From Nostoc commune NIES-4072 (GTDB lineage Bacteria; Cyanobacteriota; Cyanobacteriia; Cyanobacteriales; Nostocaceae): a stretch of DNA of 64,000 bases. The stretch spans positions 248,001 through 312,000 of the forward strand of contig NZ_BDUD01000001.1 of assembly GCF_003113895.1 (NCBI RefSeq), read 5' to 3'. The position numbers were made by a program, and so were the translations under genes. Below are positions 17,117 through 27,823 of this stretch, one piece after another (position 1 is the stretch's first letter; every line of letters starts with the position of its first letter). The notes beneath the pieces are model-generated. The model saw only the letters and a program-made list of their open reading frames with translations, was not told where the DNA came from and searched no databases.

Positions 17117-19612
17117 TTAAAACCTTTCGCCAATACCGAAATTAATTCGGCTATCACCATCATCGTTGATACCGTAATCAATCCGAATTGGCCCCAATGG
17201 AGACTGGACGCGAACGCCAAGACCATAGCCGAAGCCACTACCATTTTTGTTCAAAACTTCAGCCGCCCTAGTACTAGTTCCCAGATCGCTGCCGAGATCA
17301 AAAAATAGTGCGCCACTGACTACTGAAAAAACTGGAAACCGATACTCTACTGATGCTTGCACATAAGAGCGTCCACTACCTAATGCTCCTTCTTCATAAC
17401 CCCGGACGGAGTTGCTACCTCCAAGGGTAAAGGCTTCGTAAGGAGGCAAGTCACCAAGGATGGTTCCTGCTTGCAGATTAAATGCTAAGGTTTGTGCGCC
17501 TTTGGAGAGGTTAATCAGCTTAATAGGTAAATATTGGCTATAGCTTCCCCGAAATCTGGTGAGTAAGACGTTGCCTAGCCCGATGGGAACCGACTGATCA
17601 ACTCCGAAGCGGAGATAAGAACCCTTAGTGGGTTGCAATGGGTTATTACGGCGATCGCGCTGTGCTCCCAGTTGCAACAGTAGTAAATCGTCTTGACCGC
17701 CGCTAGATAAGGTTAGTGGAATTTCCTCGCTGATGCGGTTGCCGTTATCCTCATCAAATACAGCTCCTGTTTTTCTGAGATTGCCGTCAGCATCGCGTGC
17801 AGAAACTCGTTGATACTGTAAACCTGCTGAGGCAGTCCATACAGAAGCTTTGTAAGGATTGGCAGAGAGGGGACGGGTAAAGGTAACACCACCACCTAGA
17901 CGGAGAATCCGGGGGCGATCCTGAGCATCTGTATTAGTAGGATTACCTGGGTCAAACGTCCTAATATCTTGATCTTTGCCATCAAAGATCAACGAAATGG
18001 AACTGCGGCGAAAAATATTGGTTGTGTAGGAAGTCCGGTAGGGATCTCCGGCAATCCAGGGGTCTGTGAACCGCAGGTCAAACAGCAGTTCCCGTTCTCC
18101 CACCTGTACTTCTGCTCCCAGTTTTTGGTTCCTACCGTTCAGGTTTTGCTGTTGATAGCTAACTGTTCCAAAAAGTCCGCTAGCAGAACTAATGCCTGCA
18201 CCAGCAGCAATAGAACCACTGCTGCGTTCAGCTACATTTACTACTACATCCACCTTGCTGGGATCAGTACCAGGGTCAAGGGAGACATTCACATCTTCAA
18301 ACAGTCCTAGTCCATACACGCGCTGTAGGTCTTTTTGTACTGTGTTGCGATTAAATACTTGTCCTGGCTTCAACTCCAATTCTCGCGTAATGATGTAATC
18401 CTGTGTCCGTCCCCGAATTGGTTGTCCTTTCTCGTTTGTCTCTTGACCATCTTTATTGCGAAACCGGACTCTAATATTCTCTACTACACCTTCTGCTATT
18501 TGCAAGGTCACAACTCCGTTTTCAGAGACTTGTGGCGCTCCAATCACGTTAGCTAGTACGTAACCTTGGTCTTGATATCGCTTGTTTAATTGCTTGATGC
18601 CTTCCTGTAAGTCACGCAAGTTAAGGATTTTGCCATACTGATCCTTAAAGACTTCATCCACAGTATTAGCTGGGAGTACTGAGGCAACACCAGTACCAGG
18701 ATTGGCTTGCACTTCTACTTTGCTTAGAACGGGGTTAGGCTGTACAACAAAGCTCACCCGCACTCCTAAGGGGGTATCTTCTGGGGCTGCTTGCACGTTG
18801 GAGAAGAAACCAGTACCAAAGATGGCGTTAATATCTTCTTGCAGTTGGCTGCGGGTTGTTGTTCGTCCTGGTTGGGTACGAATTACTCTATAAACTTGGT
18901 CTTCCAGTCCTGGTGGTAGTTGCCCAGTCTGTGCTCTAACTACTACTTCCGATACCAATACGCGGGGGTCATTGGCTTCTGGGGCTGTAGTATTGGGTTG
19001 AGCATTTTCTGGAGTTGTCGGCGGGTTAACATTCTGCGGACTGGGAGTCGCACCTGGGCTTGGAGCAGGTGTTCTTTGTTGACTATTGGGGAATGGAACA
19101 TCGGGAGCGGTAGATGGTTCTGGAGTTGTGGGTGATAAAGGTTCCGTTGTCGGTGGGTTGATATTTTCTGGAACTGGAGTAGTCTCAGGAGTTGGAGAAG
19201 GCGTTGGTTGTTGAATTTCTGGTGGTGGAATGTCTGGAGCGGGAGACGGCTGTTGAGTAGAGTTAGGATCTGTTTGAGGGGTTTGTGCAGTTTTTGGCGT
19301 TGTGGAGGTTGGCACGATTACCTCTGGGGTTGGGTAGGCGTAGCCCGCCGCAGGCATCGCTTTTAGATTGACAGGGTAAACTGCGACAATGTGCGATTTC
19401 TCCGCCTGCATAACCCTTGCAGAATTAGGTCGAGATTCTAAACTTTTACTATCAACCTGACCAGTATCCTTTTCTGGGTGCTGATTTGTTTCTAGTGTCA
19501 AAACTTCTGTTGTCTGTTTTGAACTGTTGGCGGTTTTTGCATTTGCACTCAATGAACCGCCCAAAGGGACTGTAATTGCTACTGCTGCCAGCAACATGGG
19601 AGATAAACGCAT
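17117..19612 (-). CDS. outer-membrane assembly factor Omp85/BamA
   Basis: Omp85 inserts beta-barrel proteins into the outer membrane. The 831-residue protein has a signal peptide (MRLSPMLLAAVAITVPLGGSLSANA). A Pro/Thr/Ser-rich linker follows at about 85-215, with repeated NPPTT units. POTRA domains span about 215-445 (for example VVRAQTGQLPPGLEDQVYRVIRT). The 16-strand barrel runs from about 450 to the end, containing LGGSNSVRGYEEGALGSGRSY and the C-terminal RINFGIGERF. The long proline-rich linker resembles cyanobacterial and plastid homologues. An interspersed repeat lies inside the coding region near 19333-19362. It heads the lipid A cluster, linking LPS synthesis with outer-membrane biogenesis. 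Confidence 0.94.
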   Translation of the reverse strand: MRLSPMLLAAVAITVPLGGSLSANAKTANSSKQTTEVLTLETNQHPEKDTGQVDSKSLESRPNSARVMQAEKSHIVAVYPVNLKAMPAAGYAYPTPEVIVPTSTTPKTAQTPQTDPNSTQQPSPAPDIPPPEIQQPTPSPTPETTPVPENINPPTTEPLSPTTPEPSTAPDVPFPNSQQRTPAPSPGATPSPQNVNPPTTPENAQPNTTAPEANDPRVLVSEVVVRAQTGQLPPGLEDQVYRVIRTQPGRTTTRSQLQEDINAIFGTGFFSNVQAAPEDTPLGVRVSFVVQPNPVLSKVEVQANPGTGVASVLPANTVDEVFKDQYGKILNLRDLQEGIKQLNKRYQDQGYVLANVIGAPQVSENGVVTLQIAEGVVENIRVRFRNKDGQETNEKGQPIRGRTQDYIITRELELKPGQVFNRNTVQKDLQRVYGLGLFEDVNVSLDPGTDPSKVDVVVNVAERSSGSIAAGAGISSASGLFGTVSYQQQNLNGRNQKLGAEVQVGERELLFDLRFTDPWIAGDPYRTSYTTNIFRRSSISLIFDGKDQDIRTFDPGNPTNTDAQDRPRILRLGGGVTFTRPLSANPYKASVWTASAGLQYQRVSARDADGNLRKTGAVFDEDNGNRISEEIPLTLSSGGQDDLLLLQLGAQRDRRNNPLQPTKGSYLRFGVDQSVPIGLGNVLLTRFRGSYSQYLPIKLINLSKGAQTLAFNLQAGTILGDLPPYEAFTLGGSNSVRGYEEGALGSGRSYVQASVEYRFPVFSVVSGALFFDLGSDLGTSTRAAEVLNKNGSGFGYGLGVRVQSPLGPIRIDYGINDDGDSRINFGIGERF
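19333..19362. repeat. interspersed GCGTAGCCCGCC... repeat inside omp85
   Basis: A copy of the GCGTAGC...GGCATCGC repeat lies in frame near the N-terminus of omp85, where it encodes the AMPAAGYAYP stretch. The other copies in the window are intergenic. Confidence 0.75.
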
Positions 19613-19653
19613 TTTACTTATAATTCCTCTTCACGACCACACACACACAAATA

Positions 19654-19745
19654 GTCATTAGTCATTAGTCATTAGTCATTAGTCGTCATTGGTCATTGGT
19701 CAGTAGAGACGCGATTAATCGCGTCTGTACAATGGTCATTGGTGA
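19654..19745. repeat. TAGTCAT heptamer array and palindrome between purC and omp85
   Basis: Four to five consecutive TAGTCAT units are followed by ATTGGTC variants and a palindrome copy at 19703-19730. Together they fill most of the 180-bp gap upstream of omp85. Confidence 0.9.
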
Positions 19746-19796
19746 ATAACCAAGGACAAAGGACAATCCACACGAGTTTAATTGATTTTTATCCAC

Positions 19797-20534
19797 TTAA
19801 TTATTACTCTCTACTGCTTTTAGCACTCTTTGTAAAACCTCCTGGTAGGCATCCTCTACATTTCCTAAGTCCCGGCGAAAGCGGTCTTTGTCCATTACCC
19901 GGCGGTTTAAGTCCTGTTCTGCGGTATCCCATAAACGGCAGGTGTCGGGGCTAATTTCGTCTGCCAAAAGCAACTGCTGGTGTGAGTCCAAACCAAACTC
20001 TAGTTTGAAGTCTACTAGGGTAATGCCGCATCGTTGCCAAAAGTTTTTGAGAAATTCATTGATTTGCAATGCTAGATGTGTAATTGCATCTACTTGTTCC
20101 GCAGTAGCTAGTTCTAACAGGTACAGGCGATCGCGTGTCAGCAAAGGATCTCCTAACTGATCGTTTTTGTAATAAAACTCTACCATTGGCTGTTTTAGAA
20201 TTGTACCCACTGGTAAGCCTGTTTGTTGAGACAAACTGCCAGCAGCAATATTTCTAATAACTACTTCTAAGGGCAAAATCTTTACTGCCTTCACCCGCAT
20301 CTGATTCGGGGTAGGGCTGTCGATAAAGTGAGTCTTTATACCAATTGCCTCCAACTGTTTAAAAAGCTGGCTGGAAATGCTACAATTAATTTTTCCTTTG
20401 TGTTGGATACTGCCACGTTTTTGGGCGTTAAACGCCGTGGCGTCGTCCTTAAAATCGGCCAACAAGACTTCCGGATCGTCCGTTGTATAGAGAATTTTGG
20501 CTTTGCCTTCGTATAACTTGGAATTAACAGACAT
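19797..20534 (-). CDS. purC: SAICAR synthase (phosphoribosylaminoimidazole-succinocarboxamide synthase)
   Basis: PurC condenses CAIR with aspartate in de novo purine synthesis. The 245-residue length and motifs are typical: KLYEGKAKILYTTDDPEVL at the start, FKDDATAFNAQKRGSIQHKGKIN near 28, and VEVVIRN-like LPLEVVIRNIAAGSL near 90. The signature LVDFKLEFGLD near 175 and LADEISPDTCRLWD near 190 are present. The ATG start is at 20534. It stands directly upstream of omp85 on the same strand. A long intergenic region with structured sequence lies upstream. Confidence 0.96.
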   Translation of the reverse strand: MSVNSKLYEGKAKILYTTDDPEVLLADFKDDATAFNAQKRGSIQHKGKINCSISSQLFKQLEAIGIKTHFIDSPTPNQMRVKAVKILPLEVVIRNIAAGSLSQQTGLPVGTILKQPMVEFYYKNDQLGDPLLTRDRLYLLELATAEQVDAITHLALQINEFLKNFWQRCGITLVDFKLEFGLDSHQQLLLADEISPDTCRLWDTAEQDLNRRVMDKDRFRRDLGNVEDAYQEVLQRVLKAVESNN

Positions 20535-21362
20535 GGTGGCAGGTAAAGTTCTAGGCGATGGACAAAAGTTGTCCTTTGAGGCTTCACCATTTTATCTTTA
20601 GTTATTAACTATTAACCATTGATGATTATTTAGGAGGGTGCGGGCACACGGTTAATTGGCAGAGGTTTATGGCAGAAACCCGCAGAGCAGGAAGATGGCA
20701 GGCGGGCACACAAGAAAACTTACCGCTCTGTTCTCCTTTCCCTTTACCTGTTATTTGGTCACAGCCCAGCAGAAAGTTGCTAAAAATCCAATAATGAATC
20801 TCTAACTTTTAACAGACGACAATTGGCGTTAAACCATAGTATATTTACCTAAGTAATTTTATCAGTAAAAATCTGTAATTATTTTGGTAAAAATGGATAA
20901 TTACTAGACAATACGAGTATTTTTTAGATATACTATGACTAAGGGTTTACACTGAAGTGAATTACAGTCAGAAATTCATAAATTAAGATGAGATAAATTG
21001 ACAACTGGGAGGTAAGTCAAATATTCTCTTTAGTCACTTGAGCAGAAACTTTTGTTGTAACTTTTACGGTAAAAGTATTTCAAGCTTTATTTTCTAGTCT
21101 CAAAATCTAAATCAACCAATTCCCCCATCATTAATTGGAAAAGAAGTTTGATGCTTCGAGTTACCGCAGTCTGACCACGGTAAATTGGTAAATAAAGATC
21201 AAGGTATAGCGTTTCTCAATCTAGTGAGGTACGTTTTAAAAGCTACTTGTTTTGATATAAAAGGTTTGTGTGTACTTCAGTAGCCTGGGAAACGCTATAG
21301 CTAATGATTCAGCTTTAGAGATTCAAACACAAGGGGAGTTGAATAAATTGGAGAACAAAATA
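20535..21362. other. long intergenic region with an internally repeated, GC-rich block
   Basis: This region separates divergent purC and the small gene at 21363. A block at about 20634-20745 stands out from the AT-rich surroundings. It starts with GGAG and ends with CTCC. It contains GCGGGCACAC twice, TGGCAG three times, a GGTTT...AAACC hairpin and an AGAGC...GCTCT pairing. On the minus strand it would be a purC leader; on the plus strand it would be a free transcript. It matches no RNA family I can name. The rest is AT-rich promoter-like sequence. Confidence 0.4.
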
Positions 21363-21623
21363 GTGAACAAAGATGATTTTCTTTATCCTCGCGGCCGCTA
21401 CTATGGTCAGGTAAAGCCAGAAAATTTGGTTTTTAATGCAAATCTACAAGAATTTGCCCAACGAGTAAGCTACATTTGCAACTTAGAAACAGGTGGAAAA
21501 CTGCCTCCAGGTGAAGCTTACGAACAAATAAAGGATCTATGGAAACAGTTGAAACGTTCAAAAAAAGAGTTAAGAATTGGCGAAGATCCGTTTCAGAATG
21601 ACCAGGGGGAGGTTGAAGGTTGA
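21363..21623 (+). CDS. small conserved cyanobacterial protein
   Basis: The protein of 86 residues starts MNKDDFLYPRGRYYGQVKPENLVFNANLQ if the GTG at 21363 is used, which has GGAG nine bases upstream. The frame is open further upstream to a GTG at 21270, but the added residues are low-complexity. It is hydrophilic and probably helical (FAQRVSYICNLETGGKLPPGEAYEQIK), with no membrane segment. I recall similar small cyanobacterial proteins without an assigned role. The last residues (NDQGEVEG) run into G-rich repeat DNA. Confidence 0.7.
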   Translation: MNKDDFLYPRGRYYGQVKPENLVFNANLQEFAQRVSYICNLETGGKLPPGEAYEQIKDLWKQLKRSKKELRIGEDPFQNDQGEVEG

Positions 21624-21680
21624 AGGGGATGAGGGAGCAGAGGGAGCAGGGGAGGCAGGGGAGGTAGGGAGAGAAGAATT

Positions 21681-21739
21681 AATAACCCATGCCCAATGCC
21701 CAATGCCCAATGCCCAATGCCCAATGCCCAATGCCCAAT
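21681..21739. repeat. TGGGCAT (ATGCCCA) heptamer array
   Basis: About seven consecutive ATGCCCA units lie between the convergent small gene and the adenylate cyclase. The array reaches the cyclase stop codon at 21742. Confidence 0.92.
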
Positions 21740-21741
21740 GA

Positions 21742-24336
21742 CTATTTACTAAGCATTGTCCAAACACCATCCCAGGATTCTGGGGGCGGCGCTTGTTGGT
21801 AATTACGCGCCCGTTCTAGATGGATATCAACAGCTTGGTCTTGGGGTTGGATACATTTGGCGGCTTCAAAACAGGCGATCGCTTGTGAAAAGTTGCGCGA
21901 TAAATAAGCCGAGCGTCCGGTATGATATTGGAATAAAAATTCTTGAGTGTTGGCATTTAAAGGGGTGCTGCGATCGCCAATTAACTCGTAGATGTTTACA
22001 GCCTGGTGTTTCCCTTTGACTCGAATTTTATCTAACTGGCGCACCCAAATGCGATCGCTGCAAAGCTGATAAGTAAATTCGCTTAGAATTATATCACAAC
22101 CATAATCCTTAGTTACCGCTTCTAAACGCGAACTCAAATTTACGCCATCTCCAATTACGGTGTAATCCATGCGTTTGCGGGAACCAATATTACCCGAAAC
22201 CACATCTCCAGAACTAATTCCAATGCCAATATGGATTTGTGGCTGCGCCTGGATAATTCGCCGTCGGTTAAATTCCTCTAACCGTTGTCGCATATCTAAC
22301 GCTGACTGCACAGCCCTCCATGCATGATTTTCTGTAAGTGGTAGCGGCGCACCAAATACCGCCATTAAGGCATCACCAATAAATTTATCGAGAGTGCCTT
22401 CGTGGTTAAAAACCGCCTCTACCATCGTTTCAAAATACTGATTGAGCAGCAACACTACTTCGGCTGCACCGAGATTTTCTGTAAGTGTGGTATAGCCTCG
22501 GATATCAGAAAACAATATGGTTACTTCCTTGCGCTCACCCACCATTAAAGCATCTTCCCCCAAAGCCATGATTTGTTCAGCTACATGGGGCGTTAGGTAA
22601 CGGGACATGGTGGTTTTCATCCGTTTTTCCTGGCTGATGTCTTCCAACACCACCAAACCACCCCGCACACCGCCTTCTGGGTTAGTTAAGGGATTAACAG
22701 TGAGATTTGTGCTGCGTTCTAATTTTTGTACTTCATCAGCAGTGAGAAACTCAGATTGGGAAGCCAGGGGTAAATTCCAGGGAATGAACACATCGGGGTT
22801 AGTGCGATCGCGGACTGCTAAAATTGAGTCCAAAGTCTTGAATTTTGATTCTTGAGTCTCACTTTTAACTTCTAACTCCTCACTCTTAACCTGAAAAATT
22901 CCTACTATCAAACTTTGCTCTGGCACATAATGTTTAGCTCCAGTTTTTAAACTATCTTCTAGCCGCATTTGGAGATTTTCAATTGGTACAACTTCCCAAA
23001 CTAGGCGACCAATCAAATTTTGTTCCCACGAAAGCTTGTTGTTCTTACTATTAGCATCTTTTATAGGACAGCCCAGTAACTCTAGCGCCGCATCATTTAT
23101 CGTAACAATGCGTCCTGCCATATCTGTAGAAATCACTGCATCTGATAAACTTTGTAAAATATCTTTTTGATACTGTTTTTCTAATAGCACATTTTCAAAC
23201 AGACGAGCATTTTCTAAAGCAACTCCTGCCTGAATATTAAAAGCCCGCATAAACTCTTCATCAGAAGCGGTAAAACTGCTTTGTTGCTTATTAATTAATT
23301 GTGTAACGCCAATTAATTCATTTGCCGAATTAAATACTGGCAAACACAGGATATTGCGAGTTACATACCCAGTTTTTCTATCTGTAGTCGGGTCAAAGCG
23401 GGGATCTTTATAAGCATCGGAAATATTTAAGGCTTCCCCAGTAGAAGCCACATAGCCAGCAATGCCACGGTTAGCGGGAATGCGGATTTCTATCAAGTTT
23501 GTGCCATCTACTGCTGCAACTTTCGTCCAGAGTTCGCTCAACTCTTTACGATATAAAAATAGTGTACTGCGGTCTGCTTGCATTAAAATTCGAGCTTGCT
23601 CCATGACTATCTGCAAAGTTGCTTCTAAATCCAAACTTTGCCCTAGTGTCTGAGTTGCCCGCAACAAAGCCGTTGCGCCTCTTTGATTACGAGCGGCTAC
23701 ATAAAAAGATTGGCAGCTTTCCAGAATAATACCAATAGAAGCGGCAAAGTCTCGAAACCGTTCTTCATCATCAGAATTAAACGGAACATTCCCGGTTTTA
23801 TTAGCCAGTTGCACTACCGCTACAGTCTGGTTTTTGCTACTGATAACAGGCATACATAAAATATTGTGAATTTTGTAGCCCATTTGTTTTTCAAGTTCTG
23901 GGCTAAATAAGGGATGAGTAGAAGTTTCAGATATATTTAGATATTCACCTGTACTGGCAACATGACCGGGAATACCCACTGTGATGGGAGTCCGAATTTC
24001 TAAGAATTTTTGGGTATTGTCTTGGGGAACTTTTGACCAGAGTTGACCTTTGTCATAGTCAACTAAAAAAATAGCTGTGTGTTCTGCTTGCAGGATTTGA
24101 CCAATTTTGAGTGTGATAGCTTCTAGCACTTTCTCCAACATAGTTTCTAGAGCTTCATTATTGATCAGTTCAATAGCTCTAAGAAATTGTTGGAATTCAG
24201 CAGTTATGAAGTCGAGTAAGCAAACAAATTCATTAACAGATAAGTCTTTGACACGACGCAATAGGGCGTGAGTACGATTAACTTGAGTCAGTTCAGTTAA
24301 TGTAGCCAAGACGCTGCCAGAGTTAGGGAGTGTCAT
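21742..24336 (-). CDS. cyaB: GAF-GAF-PAS adenylate cyclase (CyaB type)
   Basis: This is a soluble class III nucleotidyl cyclase of 864 residues, matching the size and domain order of Anabaena CyaB1/CyaB2. Tandem GAF domains (about 55-215 and 235-385) each end with the NKxxxF-x3-DE cyclic-nucleotide-binding signature (NKTGNVPFNSDDE, NKQQSSFTASDE). PAS follows at about 390-500 and the catalytic domain at about 600-780. Metal-binding Asp611 (FSDIRGY) and Asp655 (GDALMAVF) are present. Lys651 and the Thr in MDYTVIGDGVNLSSR fit ATP rather than GTP. A short TPR-like C-terminus follows. It probably makes cAMP under cAMP feedback through the GAFs. Residues about 483-500 look like repeat-derived filler. 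Confidence 0.93.
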   Translation of the reverse strand: MTLPNSGSVLATLTELTQVNRTHALLRRVKDLSVNEFVCLLDFITAEFQQFLRAIELINNEALETMLEKVLEAITLKIGQILQAEHTAIFLVDYDKGQLWSKVPQDNTQKFLEIRTPITVGIPGHVASTGEYLNISETSTHPLFSPELEKQMGYKIHNILCMPVISSKNQTVAVVQLANKTGNVPFNSDDEERFRDFAASIGIILESCQSFYVAARNQRGATALLRATQTLGQSLDLEATLQIVMEQARILMQADRSTLFLYRKELSELWTKVAAVDGTNLIEIRIPANRGIAGYVASTGEALNISDAYKDPRFDPTTDRKTGYVTRNILCLPVFNSANELIGVTQLINKQQSSFTASDEEFMRAFNIQAGVALENARLFENVLLEKQYQKDILQSLSDAVISTDMAGRIVTINDAALELLGCPIKDANSKNNKLSWEQNLIGRLVWEVVPIENLQMRLEDSLKTGAKHYVPEQSLIVGIFQVKSEELEVKSETQESKFKTLDSILAVRDRTNPDVFIPWNLPLASQSEFLTADEVQKLERSTNLTVNPLTNPEGGVRGGLVVLEDISQEKRMKTTMSRYLTPHVAEQIMALGEDALMVGERKEVTILFSDIRGYTTLTENLGAAEVVLLLNQYFETMVEAVFNHEGTLDKFIGDALMAVFGAPLPLTENHAWRAVQSALDMRQRLEEFNRRRIIQAQPQIHIGIGISSGDVVSGNIGSRKRMDYTVIGDGVNLSSRLEAVTKDYGCDIILSEFTYQLCSDRIWVRQLDKIRVKGKHQAVNIYELIGDRSTPLNANTQEFLFQYHTGRSAYLSRNFSQAIACFEAAKCIQPQDQAVDIHLERARNYQQAPPPESWDGVWTMLSK

Positions 24337-24338
24337 GG

Positions 24339-24478
24339 GAATTTTAGATTTTAGATTTTAGATTTTAGATTTTAGATTTTAAATTTTGGGCATTGGGCAT
24401 TGGTTATTTCTCCCCCTGCCTCCCCTGCCTCCCCTGCTCCCCCTACTTCCCCTGCCTCCTCATCTCCCCACTCCCTAC
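24339..24478. repeat. ATTTTAG heptamers, TGGGCAT units and CCCCTGC-rich tract
   Basis: Six or seven ATTTTAG units are followed by two TGGGCAT units and then by a pyrimidine-rich stretch of repeated CCTCCCCTGC. They fill the whole gap between the cyclase start and the sqdX stop. Confidence 0.9.
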
Positions 24479-25620
24479 TCCCTACTTCCTGATTTTGCCA
24501 ACTTTTCAGAAAATAATACCTTTTGATAGTAATCTACTAGCTGTCTGGTAGCAGATGGCCAACCCCAAATTTCTGCTTCCTGGCGAGCATTTTGACGAAT
24601 GATGTCTCGTTGTTGTTTTTGTTCTAAGAGGCGAACAGTAGCAGTGATGGCTCCTTGAACATCTGCTGTTGGCTCAAAAAGATATCCATTTACTCCATCT
24701 GTGACAATATCAGGAATCCCCCCGGAACGGGCTGCTACTACTGGACAGCCAGCCGCCATCGCTTCTAGTAGTACTAAACCTAGTGTTTCTGTACGAGAAG
24801 GAAAGATAAAGGCATCAGCACTCGCAAAGGCAGAACCTAATTCTTGCCCCATGAGATATCCAACAAAATAAGTGTTTGTGCCAGCAAAGTGTTTTTGCAA
24901 TGCTTCACGGTGGGGGCCATCCCCAACCAATGCTAACCGCGCTTCGGGAATTGCTTCTAAAATTGGTTTGATGCGCTCAATTTCTTTTTCAGCAGAAAGC
25001 CGCCCCACGTAAAGTAACAATGGACTTTCTGGATGATTTTTTGATAGGCGCGATCGCATCTCTACACTAGCCAAATCGGGGTGAAATAATTCCGTATCCA
25101 CCCCGCGCTGCCATAAATCTACACGTTCAATACCATGTGCTGTCAGTTCCTCCACCATTGCTGTGGAAGTACACAGATTTAAAGCTGCTTGATTATGAGC
25201 GCCTTTGAGCAGTTCCCAAAGAAAACCCTCTAGCATCCCCAAGCCGTAATGCTGGAGATATTGGGGTAAATGCGTATGGTAAGACGCTACTAAGGGTATT
25301 TTGAGGATTTTGCTATAAAATATCCCAGACAAACCTAAAACGGCTGGATTCACGACATGAATAATATCTGGCTTGAACTCTTCCAAAGCGTACCCAATGG
25401 CTGGGCGGGGAAGTGCCATTTTCAATTCTGGATACAATGGCAGAGGAAAGCCAGTAACGCCGTAAACTTTAGCGCCTTTGTGTTCTGTGATGCCTCCATC
25501 AGGGGCAATTACCAGCACTTGATTACCACTGCGCTGCAAATGGTCAACAGTATGGCGCAGGCGCGTTACAATGCCGTCAACCTTGGGTAAAAAGGTTTCG
25601 GTAAATAGGGCAATTCTCAT
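24475..25620 (-). CDS. sqdX: sulfoquinovosyltransferase SqdX (GT4)
   Basis: SqdX transfers sulfoquinovose from UDP-sulfoquinovose to diacylglycerol and makes the thylakoid sulfolipid SQDG. The 381-residue protein is a GT-B, family 4 glycosyltransferase. It opens MRIALFTETFLPKVDGIVTR and has the conserved SYHTHLPQYLQHYG near 113. LYVGRLSAEKEIE near 207 and FIFPSRTETLGLVLLEAMAAG near 270 carry the donor-binding Glu. It lies downstream of sqdB on the same strand, which supports the assignment over other GT4 enzymes. The ATG start is at 25620. Confidence 0.93.
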   Translation of the reverse strand: MRIALFTETFLPKVDGIVTRLRHTVDHLQRSGNQVLVIAPDGGITEHKGAKVYGVTGFPLPLYPELKMALPRPAIGYALEEFKPDIIHVVNPAVLGLSGIFYSKILKIPLVASYHTHLPQYLQHYGLGMLEGFLWELLKGAHNQAALNLCTSTAMVEELTAHGIERVDLWQRGVDTELFHPDLASVEMRSRLSKNHPESPLLLYVGRLSAEKEIERIKPILEAIPEARLALVGDGPHREALQKHFAGTNTYFVGYLMGQELGSAFASADAFIFPSRTETLGLVLLEAMAAGCPVVAARSGGIPDIVTDGVNGYLFEPTADVQGAITATVRLLEQKQQRDIIRQNARQEAEIWGWPSATRQLVDYYQKVLFSEKLAKSGSRE

Positions 25621-25956
25621 ATAAAACTATTCAGTCCAGGCAGATAATCTCAGCTTAGAGGGCATTTTGCTATTAAATCCAGAGTAAACTGTCTCGCGTG
25701 TTGTAATCAATTCTGCACAGTCAAAATAACTGTAGTAAACGCAAATTTAGTAATAGCTGGACAATACGCCTGATAAATAATAACTAATACCAATTCTCCA
25801 AAATTAGGCAACAGATGTAAATCAAGAAAGTCTTGCTGCATCTAAGTTTCTTAATTGCGAATTGCGAATTGCGAATTGCGAATTGGTATAATTGGTCGTC
25901 ATATTGTGCTAAGACATGACGACCAGTTTTAAACCCGCGATTTACTGGGGTTTATC
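25621..25956. other. sqdB-sqdX gap with heptamer array and hairpins
   Basis: Inverted TACCAATTC/GAATTGGTA ends (about 25790 and 25880-25889) enclose roughly 100 bp that finish in four GCGAATT heptamers (25855-25885), so this looks like a small foldback element. A 9-bp stem GGTCGTCAT/ATGACGACC at 25894-25924 follows and may act as a weak terminator or processing site after sqdB. Confidence 0.6.
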
Positions 25957-27123
<1,167 letters not shown>

Positions 27124-27193
27124 TTACTCGCTGATAGCTAAATCTATCAGGTTTGTGTACCCTCTCAATCATCATTCTGGGAGAGATGTGGAT

Positions 27194-27260
27194 TTTGGGC
27201 ATTGGGCATTGGGAATTGGGCATTGGGCATTGGGCATTGGGCATTGGGCATTGGGCATGG
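27194..27260. repeat. TGGGCAT heptamer array
   Basis: About nine nearly perfect TGGGCAT units, with one TGGGAAT variant, lie between the divergent sqdB and the 3' end of the lipoprotein gene. Confidence 0.93.
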
Positions 27261-27304
27261 GTTATGAATTCTTCTCCCCTGCTCCCTCATCTCCTCATGC
27301 CCAA

Positions 27305-27823
27305 TTAAAACTTGAAAATCCGATACTGCTGGGCAATGTAATAAAACAAACGATAGTAATTTTGAAAATCTTGGCTTTTGCTTCGTCCCTGCAAACAGTA
27401 TTTCACTTGACTGTGAGTTAGTGTCAGTGTCATCGAACCTATTTGTTGAGAAACTTCTACAACCAGCACCCCAGAGACTCCTTGGGCTGTCTGAAAGTTG
27501 GATTTTATCTTTTTTATCGGCTCTCGATCATTCGATAACTGCTGACTTGCCCACCCCCGAATTTCCACTGAGTTATCCTGTGGTGAAAGAAACGCAATTC
27601 CATCATCATTTTCTGGGGTTGCTAAAGCAGTCCAGTTACTCGGATATGGAAATTCAAAGCCATAACGGGAGTTGCTATAAGTTTTCCAGGCGATCGTTCC
27701 GGCGTTAAAATCATTTGCAGTACAACTGCACAAAATTATTAACAGGGCAATAACTCCGCTAATGCTGGCGGCAAACCGATAAATTCTTCGCCCCAAACTA
27801 CAGGTTTTATTAGCAGTAGCCAT
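27305..27823 (-). CDS. probable lipoprotein of unknown function
   Basis: The 172-residue protein has a basic N-terminus, one hydrophobic segment and a lipobox-like LCSC ending at about residue 34, so it is probably a lipoprotein. The mature part opens [22 protein letters not shown], the pattern of PsbP-like and related periplasmic proteins that begin with a YGFxFxYPxxW motif. It lacks enough further similarity for a firm PsbP call. It stands alone on the minus strand, with the divergent FHA gene at 28044 upstream. Confidence 0.7.
   Translation of the reverse strand: MATANKTCSLGRRIYRFAASISGVIALLIILCSCTANDFNAGTIAWKTYSNSRYGFEFPYPSNWTALATPENDDGIAFLSPQDNSVEIRGWASQQLSNDREPIKKIKSNFQTAQGVSGVLVVEVSQQIGSMTLTLTHSQVKYCLQGRSKSQDFQNYYRLFYYIAQQYRIFKF

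Noticed and set aside
16504..17244. Reading the TnpB remnant as a 246-residue protein starting at 17244
   Set aside because: The first 70 or so residues are the omp85 3' end and a palindromic repeat read in a different frame. Only the part from about 17033 is TnpB-like.
20634..20745. Known RNAs (RNase P, SRP, tmRNA, cobalamin, glycine or ZTP riboswitch) for the structured block
   Set aside because: None of their conserved core sequences could be found on either strand. The block is left unassigned.
27305..27823. PsbP protein of photosystem II
   Set aside because: Only the opening [11 protein letters not shown] pattern fits. The rest is too short and different, so it is listed as a lipoprotein of unknown function.
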